A DNA stretch of 64,000 bases, from the NCBI GenBank assembly GCA_934698975.1, contig CAKUVR010000010.1:1-64000 (forward strand), in the 5' to 3' direction. Source of the DNA: Cryptobacteroides sp934698975 (lineage in GTDB: Bacteria; Bacteroidota; Bacteroidia; Bacteroidales; UBA932). Every line of letters begins with the position of its first letter. Position 1 is the first letter of the stretch. Positions 51,349 through 61,623 of this stretch are shown here, in pieces. The notes beneath the pieces are model-generated. The model was not told the DNA's origin. It ran no database searches and worked only from the letters and a program-made list of their open reading frames with translations. The position numbers and the translations under genes are program-made.

Positions 51349-52986
51349 TTAGCGTCTGCTGCCTACCGGCCTCTCTTTGGTGAAACCAGGGAACACTCGC
51401 ACGAGAACCACTCCGTGAGGAGGAACATCAGTGTCAAAACGATCCCTGTCATTTGTCATCACCGTGATGTCTTTCTGTCTCCAGACGTCTCGGACGGTGA
51501 TCTTGTCACCGATCACTCCGAGGGCTCTCGGCTTGAAGCCGATCTTCTTGGTCTTCTCGCTGAGGTTGAACATCGCTATGGCGAGGGAACCGTCCTCAAG
51601 CGGCTTGAAATAGGTGGCGTAGGAATTGTCTCCATAAATCTTGGTGGCGGCGTAGCCCAGCGGATCCTGGTTGATGTCGATCACCTCGCTGTTGCACAGA
51701 AGGCTCTTCGTGAACTTGTCGGCGACAGCCATGTCGCAGCCTATCAGAAGCGGAGACGCCTGCATTGCCCAAAGGGTGACGTGAGTGTACTGCTCGTCAG
51801 GAGTGAGGTTTGTGTAGTGGTACTTCCTGCCCCATCCAACGTTTCCGATGACCAGCATGTCCCCGTCAGGCCAGTGACCTGGAGCTGAATACGGCGCCCA
51901 GCTGCTGTTCCTGCCGAAACCGATTCCGGAAATGCTCTTCCAGTTGTCACGTATGTCACCGGTGGTTCTCCAGCAGTTGGCGTATTTGACATATTCCTCG
52001 GCCAAAGGAAGGAGGGCGGTGTTGGAGAGACTGTAGACGATGTCCCTGCCACACTTTTGCAATTCGTCGTGCATCTCTTTCATGCTGAACCAGTCATGCG
52101 GGTTCCAGTCGTACTTCAGATAGTCGAATCCCCATTCCGCCCACTGGCGCGCGTCCTGTCTGGCGAAGGAATATTTTCCGCTGTACCAGAGTTGCTCGCG
52201 GGTGAGTTTTCCGTCAGGATCGACCATCCTGTAGTTCTCGTTGACCAAACCTTTCTTGACCCAGTCGTAGGTGCCGTCGGCGTTGTCGCACTGTGTTCCG
52301 ATGTGGGCCGCATAGGTGGCCACCCAAGGGCCGGAGTAGATGCCGGCCTTGAATCCCATAGAGTGCAGGGTGTCCACAAGTCCCTTCATGTCAGGGAATT
52401 TACGGTTTGGCTGGATGGCGTTTTCCTTTCCGCCTCGGAGACCCTGCCAGCCGTCGTCGATGTTGATGTACGACCATCCGTAGTCAGCGAGGCCGCTTTC
52501 AAGGATGGCCTTGGCCGAAGCCATGACTTTTTCGTGGCTGACCGTGTTGCCCCAGCAGTTCCAACTGTTCCAGCCCATCGGCGGAGTGAGAGCGATCTTG
52601 TCGCCTATGACGATTCTGAGGTCACGGCTTGCCTCACCGAGGTTGTTCATGGCTTTGACGGAGACAACGTAGGTTCCGGCCTTCTTCACTTTTCCGGTGA
52701 TGATTCCGGTCTCGGAATCGATTTTCAGACCTTTTGGGAGATTCTCCGCCGAGAATTTCATCGGCCGGTCGCCGGTCGCTGCAACTTTGTAAAGGAAGTC
52801 TGATCCAGGTCTTGCGCCGTAAACTTTAGCTCCGTTGATGCGTGGTGTGTGCGGGGCCTCCGGGGTAAGGATGTACTCCGACCAGTCCGGTACGGCCACT
52901 TCGTCCGCCGACTCTGATTGCGCTGATGCTGTGGTGGTTGCGAGCATGATGGCCGCACAGGACATCAGAATGGAAATCTTTCTCAT
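51349..52986 (-). CDS. GH27 alpha-galactosidase, secreted
   Basis: The 545-residue product has a signal peptide (MRKISILMSCAAIMLATTTA) and an Ig-like domain with the putative-Ig pattern (ENLPKGLKIDSETGIITGKV). The GH27 barrel follows: LTPPMGWNSWNCWGNTVSHE, YINIDDGWQGLRGG, FKAGIYSGPWVATYAAHIGT. The nucleophile D293 is in FDYLKYDWNPHD and the acid/base D344 in WRTTGDIRDNW. A C-terminal beta domain ends in DVPPHGVVLVRVFP. It removes terminal alpha-galactose from oligosaccharides. It is divergent from the FecR gene by about 190 bases and is the only glycosidase of the locus in view. Confidence 0.9.
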   Translation of the reverse strand: MRKISILMSCAAIMLATTTASAQSESADEVAVPDWSEYILTPEAPHTPRINGAKVYGARPGSDFLYKVAATGDRPMKFSAENLPKGLKIDSETGIITGKVKKAGTYVVSVKAMNNLGEASRDLRIVIGDKIALTPPMGWNSWNCWGNTVSHEKVMASAKAILESGLADYGWSYINIDDGWQGLRGGKENAIQPNRKFPDMKGLVDTLHSMGFKAGIYSGPWVATYAAHIGTQCDNADGTYDWVKKGLVNENYRMVDPDGKLTREQLWYSGKYSFARQDARQWAEWGFDYLKYDWNPHDWFSMKEMHDELQKCGRDIVYSLSNTALLPLAEEYVKYANCWRTTGDIRDNWKSISGIGFGRNSSWAPYSAPGHWPDGDMLVIGNVGWGRKYHYTNLTPDEQYTHVTLWAMQASPLLIGCDMAVADKFTKSLLCNSEVIDINQDPLGYAATKIYGDNSYATYFKPLEDGSLAIAMFNLSEKTKKIGFKPRALGVIGDKITVRDVWRQKDITVMTNDRDRFDTDVPPHGVVLVRVFPGFTKERPVGSRR

Positions 52987-53173
52987 AATAATGAATGGTT
53001 TTGTTATTGTGTAGTGTTGTGATCAATCTTTACAGTAATATTAACGTATTCTCCGGGTTTTACCCTACCTCGGCCGGATGATGATGACAAACTTTTCTGA
53101 AAAAAGAGTGGAGAATCAAGGTAGGGGATTTTTCTGTTGAAACGTTATTAATAGTATGCGCAGATAAAGTTTT

Positions 53174-54151
53174 ATGAAAAAGAAAGACATAGAAACCACC
53201 CACACGGAGCTTAAGGAAAAGTGTTTCAGATATTTCCGGGGCAAATCCACTTATGAGGATGAGATATTCATTGATGAATGCCTTTCGGATGGACGGCTTT
53301 CGATGGATGAATTCAGGAATATGGAAAAGGACTGGAGCGAAAGTGAGGTCCCTTCCAAAGATCAGAGGATGGCGTTCATGAAGGTCAGCGTCAAGATCAA
53401 GGCGCGCCGATGGAGGCGCCTGATGTTGAAAGTGGCCGTGCCCGCGGCTGCGGCTGTGGTTTTGGTCGCTGTCTTGTCCATTCACCTGTTCATGGGGAGG
53501 GAGGAAGCTGTCACGACATATTCAACAGCCTATCTTGAGACTGAGTATATTGTGCTTCCAGACTCTTCCAAGGTTTGGCTGAACTCGGCCACGACGTTGA
53601 CCTACGGCTCTGATTTCAATAAAAGGGACAGGGAAGTGACTCTTTCCGGTGAGGCATTTTTCGATGTCTCCAAAAATCCGTCCAAGCCATTTGTGGTCAG
53701 GATGAAAGATGCTGAGATCACGGTAAAGGGCACTTCGTTCAATGTCACCGCCTATGATGGCGAGAACGGGATTCAGGCAGCCCTGCTGACCGGCCAGATC
53801 CAGTTCCAGACCGGCCAGGACTACATCTACTTGAGTCCCGGCGAGGTGATTTCCTACAACCGTCAAGACCGCTCCATGAGCAAGTCAAGAAAGGATGTGA
53901 ACCAGTATTGCTCATGGCTTGAAGGCAAACTTGACTGCGAATCCATCACCCTTGACTTGCTTTTCTCAAGGCTTACATCTCTGTATGGTACTGAAATCAA
54001 TTATGTTCCGGTGAAGTACAAGGACAAGGCTATCCGTGTCATGCTTGACACGCAAGAGTCCATGGATGATGTGCTGGGAGCGCTGTCGGTCATTGTTCCG
54101 ATTTCGTGGACATGGCAGGATGACGGCAGCATCACGATCACCGAGAGATGA
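53174..54151 (+). CDS. FecR-type anti-sigma factor
   Basis: The 325-residue product has an N-terminal cytoplasmic anti-sigma part, one transmembrane helix (LMLKVAVPAAAAVVLVAVLS, about residues 82-101) and a periplasmic FecR domain (YIVLPDSSKVWLNSATTLTY, REVTLSGEAFFDVSKNPSKP, VKGTSFNVTAYDG). It ends with the STN-contacting domain (SRLTSLYGTEINYVPVKYKD). It passes a signal from the SusC STN domain to an ECF sigma factor. Unusually, no sigma gene precedes it; the nearest is at 60905-61516, at the far end of the locus on the opposite strand. Confidence 0.9.
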   Translation: MKKKDIETTHTELKEKCFRYFRGKSTYEDEIFIDECLSDGRLSMDEFRNMEKDWSESEVPSKDQRMAFMKVSVKIKARRWRRLMLKVAVPAAAAVVLVAVLSIHLFMGREEAVTTYSTAYLETEYIVLPDSSKVWLNSATTLTYGSDFNKRDREVTLSGEAFFDVSKNPSKPFVVRMKDAEITVKGTSFNVTAYDGENGIQAALLTGQIQFQTGQDYIYLSPGEVISYNRQDRSMSKSRKDVNQYCSWLEGKLDCESITLDLLFSRLTSLYGTEINYVPVKYKDKAIRVMLDTQESMDDVLGALSVIVPISWTWQDDGSITITER

Positions 54152-54194
54152 CAAAACTATCAGAACTAATAACATATTCACTAAAATCACAAAA

Positions 54195-57100
54195 ATGAAG
54201 AGACAACTTGTTATCAAGAGCGCGCTTCTTGCCTTGCTGCTTGTGATGACTGGGCAGTTCGTTTCGGCCCAATCATTCACGAAGAGCTTCAAGAGCGAGC
54301 CTCTGACTGGTGTCATCAAAGAACTTGAGCGCCAGACCGGCTATTCTTTCATCTATGAGTCGGGTATTCTGCGGGATGCTCCCGCTGTCACGGCCGATTT
54401 CAAATCGGCGTCTGTGCAGACTGTTCTCAGGCAGATTGTAAAACCACCTCTCAAGTACGAACTAAATGGGAAGATCGTCACGATCACCAGGACGGAAACA
54501 AAATCTGCCGGGGCGAGCCAGCCGGGCCGCAAGGAGGACAAGGGCACAGAGGTCAGCGGAACCGTCAAGGACGCCAAGACAGGCGAGCCGCTTGTCGGGG
54601 TCGCCGTCTGGGTGAAGGACACACCTATCGGAGTCTCCACCGACCTCGATGGCCGCTACAAGATTTCGTTCACAGGCAACTATGGCTACATCAGTGTTTC
54701 CACAATAGGCTATGTAGCACAGGATGTGGCGGTGAAGAAAGGCTCGCAGACAATAAATGTTGCGCTTGAGCAGGACAACAACACCTTGGAGGAAGCCGTG
54801 GCCGTCGGTTACGGCCATCAGAAGAAGGCCAGCATCGTCGGGGCCATCGCCACGATCGCTCCTGACGAGATGAAGGTTCCGGTCTCCAAATTGAGCAACG
54901 CTCTTGCGGGAAGGCTTTCCGGAGTTGTGTCCGTACAGAGAAGCGGTGAGCCTGGCGCAGGTTCCACGTTCTGGATCCGAGGCATCAGCACTTTCGGGGC
55001 CAACGCCAATCCGCTTGTCCTCATCGATGGAGTCGAGCGTGAGCTTGACCTTGTGGATGTTGAGGACATCAAGGAGTTCTCTGTGCTCAAGGATGCGGCC
55101 GCGACTGCGGTTTACGGTGTGCGTGGCGCCAACGGCGTGGTCCTTATCACGACCCGCAGCGGTGACGAGGGAAAACCTAAGGTCAGCATCAAGTTTGAAA
55201 GCGGTGTGACCAGTCCGGTCAAAGTGCCTCAGATGGCAAGCGCGACCCAGTACATGGAAATGTACAACGTGGCTTCTGGCACTGAATATTTCGATGCGGA
55301 CAGATTCAGCAAGACTCTGAGCGGCGAGGACCCGGACCTTTACCCTAACGTGGATTGGGTGAACGGCATATTCAAAGACCTCAGCACCAACACAAGGGCC
55401 AATGTTAATGTCTCAGGAGGAACCAGTTCCATAAAATATTACATCTCTGGAGGTTTCTACAACGAGAATGGTCTGTTCAAGACCGATCCTACAGCTGATT
55501 ACAACACTGGGATATATTACCGCAGGTTCAATTTCAGGGCGAACGTGGATGTCAAGATCACAAAGCACACCTCGATGAACGTCAACCTCGCCACGACTTT
55601 CGAGCAGAAGAATGAAAGCGGCACGAGCAGCAGTGACATCTGGTCGGCGGCTCTGAAGACCCCTTCGGTAATCTTCCCGATGGTCTATTCAGACGGCCAT
55701 TATCCAGGTCCGGGAACAAACATGGGCTACAACCCTTACGCTCTCCTGACTCAGACCGGCTACAAGCAGGCGTTCTACAACACAGCCCAGTCGCTTGTCG
55801 CTCTCACTCACGATTTCTCTTGGCTTACAGATGGCCTTACCGCTACGGTCAAGGGATCGTTCGACGCCAAGAACAACGCATATCAGAACCGCACCAGAAC
55901 TCCTGAACAGTATGGACAGGCTTATAGGGATGAGAACGGAGAACTTCATCTGACGGAACTCGTTCAGGGATCGCAGACGTTGTCGTTCTCTCACTCGAAC
56001 ACCGGATGGAGGTCTTTGTACCTTGAGGCCAGCCTGAATTACGCAAGGTCTTTCGGGAACCACAGCCTCACCGGTCTCCTGCTTTACCAGCAGTCTCAGA
56101 AGAACTACATCGGCTCCAGCGCGACCTCCAGCAACGCCGCTCTTCCGTACCGGCATCAGGGAGTCGCGTTCAGGGCTACCTACAACTATGACTCACGGTA
56201 CTTCGCGGAGTTCAACGCCGGCTACAATGGTTCGGAGAACTTCTCTCCGGGGCACAGGTTCGGATTCTTCCCTTCAGTGGCCGGAGGATGGCTGGTGTCC
56301 AACGAGAAATTCTGGACCGGAGGCATAGCTGACGCCATCAGCCTGCTCAAGATCAAGGGATCCTACGGAATTGTCGGCAACGACCAGATCGGCGGTAACC
56401 GTCGTTTCATCTATCTGGAGACCATCAATTCCGGATCCAGCTGGAATTTCGGCGAGACCGTGACCTCCTATCCGTCCTACAGGCGAGGCGAATGGGCCAA
56501 CGACAATGTGGGCTGGGAAAAGTCCCGCAAGCTTGATGTGGGTGTGGAGATGACCTTCTTTGACAAACTGAAACTTCAGGTTGACTGGTTCCGGGAGAAA
56601 CGTTCAGGCATATTCCTTCAGAGGTCTTCCATCCCTGAATATGTCGGAATCACCACGAAGCCTTATGTGAACATGGGCAAGATGAGGAATTCCGGATGGG
56701 ACGGATCCCTCCAGTACGACCAGAAGATCGGCCAGGTGAATTTCTCCGCCATGGGCAACTTCACATTCGCCCGCAACGTCATCGAGGATCAGGATCAGCC
56801 TGATTACATCGAGAAGTACATGAACCGTACCGGACAGGCAAGATGGCAGACTTTCGGTTATGTGTCCGACGGCCTGTTCAGAGACGAGGAGGACATCGCG
56901 ACATCTCCGGACCAGAGCGCTCTTGGCGAGGTCTTTCCAGGTGACATCAAATACAAGGATCTCAACAACGATGGTGTCATCGACAGCAAGGACGTGAAGG
57001 CTATCGGCTACACCAGCGTTCCAGAGATTGTGTATGGCTTCGGTGTCTCGGCGCAGTGGAAAGGCTTTGACGTGTCCGTTTTCTTTCAGGGCAACGCTCA

Positions 57101-57503
57101 CGTCAACTTCTCGATCAACTCCTCTATGGTCCGTGGCTTCACGGAGCCTAAGATGGCGGCAAACAATGTGTTCTCAGACATTTACGGTAATTACTGGACT
57201 GAGGACAACACCGACGCCAAGTATCCTCGCCTGACCACTACTGAGGCGACGAACAACAACCAGTCTTCGGATTTCTGGCTTGTCAACGGCCGCTACATCA
57301 GACTGAAGAACGCCGAGTTCGGCTACACGTTCCCTAAGCGGCTGATCCAGAAGATGAATCTTAGCCAGTTGAGGATTTTCGTGTCAGGGACAAATCTGTT
57401 CACGTTGTCTCCTTTCAAACTTTGGGATCCTGATCTCCAGACCGGAGCTTCGAATTATCCTAACAACAGAATCGCCAACATCGGTATAAACATCGGTTTC
57501 TAA
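54195..57503 (+). CDS. SusC/RagA-type TonB-dependent outer-membrane transporter with STN domain
   Basis: From ATG 54195 the protein has 1102 residues. After the signal peptide (LALLLVMTGQFVSAQS) comes an STN domain (SEPLTGVIKELERQTGYSFI), which marks FecR/ECF-controlled transporters. Next is a carboxypeptidase-like domain (GTVKDAKTGEPLVGVAVWVK), the plug (LSNALAGRLSGVVSVQRSGE, NPLVLIDGVERELDLVDVED) and a beta barrel ending in NRIANIGINIGF with the terminal aromatic. It imports glycan fragments with SusD. A longer upstream frame overlaps fecR and is rejected. Confidence 0.95.
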   Translation: MKRQLVIKSALLALLLVMTGQFVSAQSFTKSFKSEPLTGVIKELERQTGYSFIYESGILRDAPAVTADFKSASVQTVLRQIVKPPLKYELNGKIVTITRTETKSAGASQPGRKEDKGTEVSGTVKDAKTGEPLVGVAVWVKDTPIGVSTDLDGRYKISFTGNYGYISVSTIGYVAQDVAVKKGSQTINVALEQDNNTLEEAVAVGYGHQKKASIVGAIATIAPDEMKVPVSKLSNALAGRLSGVVSVQRSGEPGAGSTFWIRGISTFGANANPLVLIDGVERELDLVDVEDIKEFSVLKDAAATAVYGVRGANGVVLITTRSGDEGKPKVSIKFESGVTSPVKVPQMASATQYMEMYNVASGTEYFDADRFSKTLSGEDPDLYPNVDWVNGIFKDLSTNTRANVNVSGGTSSIKYYISGGFYNENGLFKTDPTADYNTGIYYRRFNFRANVDVKITKHTSMNVNLATTFEQKNESGTSSSDIWSAALKTPSVIFPMVYSDGHYPGPGTNMGYNPYALLTQTGYKQAFYNTAQSLVALTHDFSWLTDGLTATVKGSFDAKNNAYQNRTRTPEQYGQAYRDENGELHLTELVQGSQTLSFSHSNTGWRSLYLEASLNYARSFGNHSLTGLLLYQQSQKNYIGSSATSSNAALPYRHQGVAFRATYNYDSRYFAEFNAGYNGSENFSPGHRFGFFPSVAGGWLVSNEKFWTGGIADAISLLKIKGSYGIVGNDQIGGNRRFIYLETINSGSSWNFGETVTSYPSYRRGEWANDNVGWEKSRKLDVGVEMTFFDKLKLQVDWFREKRSGIFLQRSSIPEYVGITTKPYVNMGKMRNSGWDGSLQYDQKIGQVNFSAMGNFTFARNVIEDQDQPDYIEKYMNRTGQARWQTFGYVSDGLFRDEEDIATSPDQSALGEVFPGDIKYKDLNNDGVIDSKDVKAIGYTSVPEIVYGFGVSAQWKGFDVSVFFQGNAHVNFSINSSMVRGFTEPKMAANNVFSDIYGNYWTEDNTDAKYPRLTTTEATNNNQSSDFWLVNGRYIRLKNAEFGYTFPKRLIQKMNLSQLRIFVSGTNLFTLSPFKLWDPDLQTGASNYPNNRIANIGINIGF

Positions 57504-57519
57504 ACAACAGCGAAGAGAT

Positions 57520-59436
57520 ATGAAAAAGAATATATCAGCTATAATTCTGATGATGGCTCTGGCCGTCTGCGGCTGTGACAGTTATCTGGACAGGCAGCCT
57601 GACGACCAGCTGACATCCAAGAACATATTCGACAAGAAAACGACAACGATGCAGTATCTTGTCAATGTCTATACTTACATGCCGAGCGAATGGTCGCCTG
57701 AAGGCTACGGCTCGACATCAGGCATCGCCATCACGGCCAGCGACGAAGCGTCGTGCGCCTACACAGGTTCCCGCTTCTTCGCCTTGCTGAACCATAACCA
57801 ACTTTCCCCTTTGTCCACTCACGGCGGTTATCGCCATGCGGTCTACAGACTTCTGTACCAGGGTATAAGCGAGGCAACATATTTTATGTCGAAAGTCGGG
57901 GATTGTCCTCAGATTACCGATGAGGAAAGAGTGATGTGGCGTGGTGAGGCCCGCTTCCTCAGGGCGTTCTACTACACTGAACTCTTAAAGTGGAACGGTC
58001 CTGTCATCTGGCTGGGGGACGCTCAGTCTGATTTCTCCGATCCGAATGTCTCCAAGGTAGACAGAACCCCGTGGAGCACGATAGTGGATTGGCTGTGCGA
58101 TGAATATGACAAATCCGCCGATGAGCTTCCGGAGACCAGAAGCCCTTACGAAGTAGGCCGTGCCACCAAGGGAGCCGCATTGGCCATGAAAGCCAGGCTG
58201 CTGATGTTCAACGCCAGCCCACTCTTCAACGGGCAGAATGGAACCGGGATCTACGACGACATCGTGAACAAGGACGGTGAGAAACTGTTCAACACCGAAT
58301 ATGACGAGAATCGCTGGAAACTGGCCGCCGATGCGGCAAAGGCTGTCATTGACATGAATCTGTACGAACTTGTGGATGACCCTGGCGCGACTCCGCTGGA
58401 GAACATTCACAACGCTGCGGTTTCGCTCAACTCGCCGGAAAACATATTCACTGTCCAGTGCGGCGGGCGCAGCTGGAGAGTCGGCGAGACTCCAGTCCAG
58501 GCAAGCGGTTACGGCGGAATCGGTCTGACCCAGAAACTGGTGGACGCCTTCGCGATGGACAACGGCTACTATCCAATTTCAAACATGGAGGAGGAGTCCT
58601 ATGACAATGGCGCGGGAACAATCATCGTGGATCCTCGCTCAGACTATGTGGAGACCGGTTCACAGAAGTTCGTCAACCCGTTCTTCGCCACCATCCCCAA
58701 GAGCGCGAAGGTCAATGACGCGATAGAGACCATGAATATGTTCATCGGCCGCGAGCCAAGGTTCTACGCGAATGTCTTCTGGAGCGGCCAGACATGGGTG
58801 ATGGGCACGAACAAACTGACAAACGTGCAGTTCTACAAGAATGGCAACTCCGGTCCGATCACGTCCAACAACTATACCCCGACCGGCTACCTGTGCCTCA
58901 AGTTCATAGATCCTGACCTTGACACGAAGCTGAGCAAGTGGGGCAACCTTTCGTGGCCGATCATCAGGTATGCCGATGTGCTTCTGATGTACATCGAGGC
59001 TCTTAATGAATATGACCCTTCAAATCCTGACATACTCACTTTCTGGAATCAGATACGTCACAGAGCCGGTGTGCCGGCCATTGGGACAGATGAAGGGGAT
59101 GTTTATCCGGAAATCATCGGAGACAAGGATCTTCAAAGAAAGTATATCCGCAGGGAACGTATGGTGGAACTGTGCTTCGAGGGCAAGCGTTACTTCGACA
59201 CGCGTCGGTGGATGATCGCCGAGAAGGAGGACAACGGCAAGGTTGTCGGCTGCAACCTGAACGCTGCAAACCACAAGATTTCAGGTGAATATTGGAAACG
59301 TACATCCATATTCGACACGTTCGGGGAGGCCGGAACCAAATCTGAAAGAGTGTTCACAAAGAAGTATTACCTCCTTCCGATGAATCAGGCTGAGCTTGAC
59401 AGGGTTCCGGATCTGACACAGAATTATGGATGGTAA
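57520..59436 (+). CDS. SusD/RagB-type glycan-binding lipoprotein
   Basis: The 638-residue product has a lipoprotein signal (MALAVCGCDSYLDRQP), then the SusD-like helical TPR core (WRGEARFLRAFYYTELLKWN, GPVIWL). The C-terminal RagB pattern reads WPIIRYADVLLMYIEALNEY, RRERMVELCFEGKRYFDTRR and YYLLPMNQAELDRVPDLTQN. It forms the lid of the SusC transporter on the cell surface. It starts 16 bases after the susC stop, so one operon. Confidence 0.95.
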   Translation: MKKNISAIILMMALAVCGCDSYLDRQPDDQLTSKNIFDKKTTTMQYLVNVYTYMPSEWSPEGYGSTSGIAITASDEASCAYTGSRFFALLNHNQLSPLSTHGGYRHAVYRLLYQGISEATYFMSKVGDCPQITDEERVMWRGEARFLRAFYYTELLKWNGPVIWLGDAQSDFSDPNVSKVDRTPWSTIVDWLCDEYDKSADELPETRSPYEVGRATKGAALAMKARLLMFNASPLFNGQNGTGIYDDIVNKDGEKLFNTEYDENRWKLAADAAKAVIDMNLYELVDDPGATPLENIHNAAVSLNSPENIFTVQCGGRSWRVGETPVQASGYGGIGLTQKLVDAFAMDNGYYPISNMEEESYDNGAGTIIVDPRSDYVETGSQKFVNPFFATIPKSAKVNDAIETMNMFIGREPRFYANVFWSGQTWVMGTNKLTNVQFYKNGNSGPITSNNYTPTGYLCLKFIDPDLDTKLSKWGNLSWPIIRYADVLLMYIEALNEYDPSNPDILTFWNQIRHRAGVPAIGTDEGDVYPEIIGDKDLQRKYIRRERMVELCFEGKRYFDTRRWMIAEKEDNGKVVGCNLNAANHKISGEYWKRTSIFDTFGEAGTKSERVFTKKYYLLPMNQAELDRVPDLTQNYGW

Positions 59437-59466
59437 CAGTTGAACCAAACCGATAAAGAAATCATT

Positions 59467-60804
59467 ATGAAAAGAAAATACATTCTTGCGGCTTCAGCCG
59501 TGATTCTGTCCGCTGTGGCCTGCGAACCAAGCCATTGGGAGGACAACCTTTATGATCCTGCGGTGTACATCCTGAACAACGGCTATCAGAAGACAGAGAC
59601 GTTCTACGATGTCCAGCCTTCGTTCTCGGCCGTTGTGAACGCTTACTGCGGAAGTTATTACGACAAAGACCCTGAAGTGAGGCTGGTAGAGGATGACGCA
59701 GTTCTGGAGAAATACAACACAGACAACTCGGACACCCTCAAGGTGCTTCCGTCTGACTGCTGGTCGTTGGAAGTGTCGGATCTTAAGATGGTTGACAAGA
59801 AGGCTGGATTCAAGGTGAATTTCAACATCGAAGCCTTGAAGAGTCTTGCGGTTGAGGCCGACTATTCCGACCTTAAAGGCTATGCGGTTCCGTTGAGACT
59901 GAAAAGCCTGACAGATGGTGTCAATGACGCCAGCAGCGAGGAACTGTCCAGTGTGGTCATAGTGCCGGACATGAGCATGATGGCATTCAGTCTGGAGAAT
60001 GCCGGCGTGTCGGAGACAAGCCTTGACAAGCTTGGTGACAGCGATGGCACGATCACTCTTGAATACAAGGTCAGGACTGGGATAGAGAACAATTGGAGCA
60101 ATGGCGTCAAGTTTTCCTTCAATGTGCCGTCCGGAAACGCTGAGTACCCTCTTCTCCCTGAGGGATCATATTCAGTGACATCCTCATCCGAGGAAGGATT
60201 CGTGCCTGGCGTGTCCGAGATTGTGTACACGGTCACCATCGACAAGTCCAAGGCTGTTGAAAGGAATTATTCCCTTGTCGCTAGTGTCGAGTCGGAAGGC
60301 GGATTCAAAGTGGAGGGAGGCCGCGAGTCTGTGATCAACCTGTTCAACAGGCACTACTACAGCCAGTCGGACATCTCCGTCCGCAGTTGCAACTCCTACG
60401 TTCCGAACCGCGGCCCTGAGCTTACCATTGACGGGAAACTCAACACACGATGGGAGTCCGGCTATTCGGCCAATGATATAGGTGTCTTCAAACTACCTTA
60501 TATTATTGAATATGAGTTGGCGACACCTGTGCGCATCTCGGATTTCGACTTGTACCGCCGTCAGGACAAATTTGCCTCGGACCTCAAGGGAGGACATCTG
60601 GAAGTCTCTTCTGACGGAGAGAACTACACGACTGTATGCTCCTTCAACTATGCAGGTGTGAGCGCTTACAGGAATATTCACTCTGCTGAGTCAGAGCCTG
60701 AGGCCAAGTACGTGAAATTCGTGGTGACGGCCTCTGGACGCACCGGAGGCGGAATGAAGGCTCCTCTTTCCAATCTGGCCGAGTTCAACATCTGCTACAG
60801 GTAG
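59467..60804 (+). CDS. Surface lipoprotein with DUF1735 and discoidin (F5/8 type C) domains
   Basis: From ATG 59467 the protein has 445 residues. It has a lipoprotein signal (SAVILSAVACEPSHWED), two DUF1735-like repeats (VYILNNGYQKTETFYDVQPS; MAFSLENAGVSETSLDKLGD) and a C-terminal galactose-binding-like domain (LTIDGKLNTRWESGYSANDI, ISDFDLYRRQDKFASDLKGG). Such proteins are surface glycan-binding partners of SusCD. It follows susD by 30 bases and ends in a strong terminator. Confidence 0.85.
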   Translation: MKRKYILAASAVILSAVACEPSHWEDNLYDPAVYILNNGYQKTETFYDVQPSFSAVVNAYCGSYYDKDPEVRLVEDDAVLEKYNTDNSDTLKVLPSDCWSLEVSDLKMVDKKAGFKVNFNIEALKSLAVEADYSDLKGYAVPLRLKSLTDGVNDASSEELSSVVIVPDMSMMAFSLENAGVSETSLDKLGDSDGTITLEYKVRTGIENNWSNGVKFSFNVPSGNAEYPLLPEGSYSVTSSSEEGFVPGVSEIVYTVTIDKSKAVERNYSLVASVESEGGFKVEGGRESVINLFNRHYYSQSDISVRSCNSYVPNRGPELTIDGKLNTRWESGYSANDIGVFKLPYIIEYELATPVRISDFDLYRRQDKFASDLKGGHLEVSSDGENYTTVCSFNYAGVSAYRNIHSAESEPEAKYVKFVVTASGRTGGGMKAPLSNLAEFNICYR

Positions 60805-60824
60805 CAGGGGCTTCTTCTGATATG

Positions 60825-60868
60825 CGGAAGGGATGGCAAAAGGTTTCTTTGCCGTCCCTTCCGTTTTT
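60825..60868 (+). terminator. Strong rho-independent terminator of the SusCD operon
   Basis: CGGAAGGGATGGCAAA (60825-60840) pairs with TTTGCCGTCCCTTCCG (60848-60863) with one wobble, followed by TTTTT. It lies between convergent genes. Confidence 0.9.
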
Positions 60869-60904
60869 CAATGAATATCACAGCTTCGCTGAACTGGTGT
60901 GGAC

Positions 60905-61516
60905 CTAGCTTGTGATTCCTGTCAGGAAAAGCATCAGCAGGATGTGGCTGACTCCGTTGTCTCCGTTGAGGTAGGCGCTGCCGTCCGTGGAAATGTCTTC
61001 CAGTTCTTTTTTGAACACTGCAAGCGCTTTGTGGATGTGCTTCTCCACGGCTTTTTCCGAAATGCCGAGCGCGGCGGCGATCTCCCTGTTCTTCATGTTT
61101 TGGAACCTGCTCATATTGAACACATCGCGGCATCTGGACGGGAGCTTTGCCATGATCCGCCGGATGTTAGCCATGAGTTCATCGTAGATTGTCTTTTTGT
61201 CTGAGTCGCTGACCGAGAAATCCAGATTATAAAGCTCCTCATCGCAGATGTTCATGAAAGATTCGGTCATGCTGACAACCTTGACGGCGGACTGGTGGCG
61301 CAGGGCGTCTATCGACCGGTTGCGGACCAACCTGAACAACAGGGCCTGCCAGGTGTCGCTGTCCTTGCCCTCAAACTTTTCCCAAAGGGTCACGTACGCT
61401 TCGTGCACGATGTCCTCGGCCGCGCGTCCGTCCGCCACGAATCTGAAAGCGAAGTTGTAAAGCCTGTCGCTGTACCTGTAATATAACCCTTCGAATATCG
61501 TTTCGTTCAGAATCAT
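60905..61516 (-). CDS. ECF sigma factor
   Basis: The 203-residue product has region 2 (FEGLYYRYSDRLYNFAFRFV, AEDIVHEAYVTLWEKFEG), region 4 (LPSRCRDVFNMSRFQNMKNR, EIAAALGISEKAVEKHIHKA) and a short hydrophobic C-terminal tail (ILLMLFLTGI). It is of the type that pairs with FecR in Bacteroidota. It could serve the FecR at 53174 or the anti-sigma gene beginning at 63347. Its convergent position at the end of the SusCD operon is unusual. Confidence 0.9.
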   Translation of the reverse strand: MILNETIFEGLYYRYSDRLYNFAFRFVADGRAAEDIVHEAYVTLWEKFEGKDSDTWQALLFRLVRNRSIDALRHQSAVKVVSMTESFMNICDEELYNLDFSVSDSDKKTIYDELMANIRRIMAKLPSRCRDVFNMSRFQNMKNREIAAALGISEKAVEKHIHKALAVFKKELEDISTDGSAYLNGDNGVSHILLMLFLTGITS

Positions 61517-61623
61517 TTCCTGTCACCCATTGATGAGGCTAAACCTTATGCAAAGATAATATTTTTGCGAATATTCTTTATGCACATCCTCAGGAACAGA
61601 TGCGTGGGAATAGTATTCTCTTT

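Noticed and set aside
51415..52803. Plus-strand ORFs of 157 and 248 codons
   Set aside because: Shadows of the GH27 gene on the minus strand.
54036..54194. Longer N-terminus for SusC
   Set aside because: It overlaps the end of fecR out of frame; MKRQLVIK at 54195 begins a proper signal peptide.
61319..61345. GGTTGCG on the plus strand inside the ECF sigma gene
   Set aside because: Followed by GGG and not GTA at the 17-base distance, and coding.
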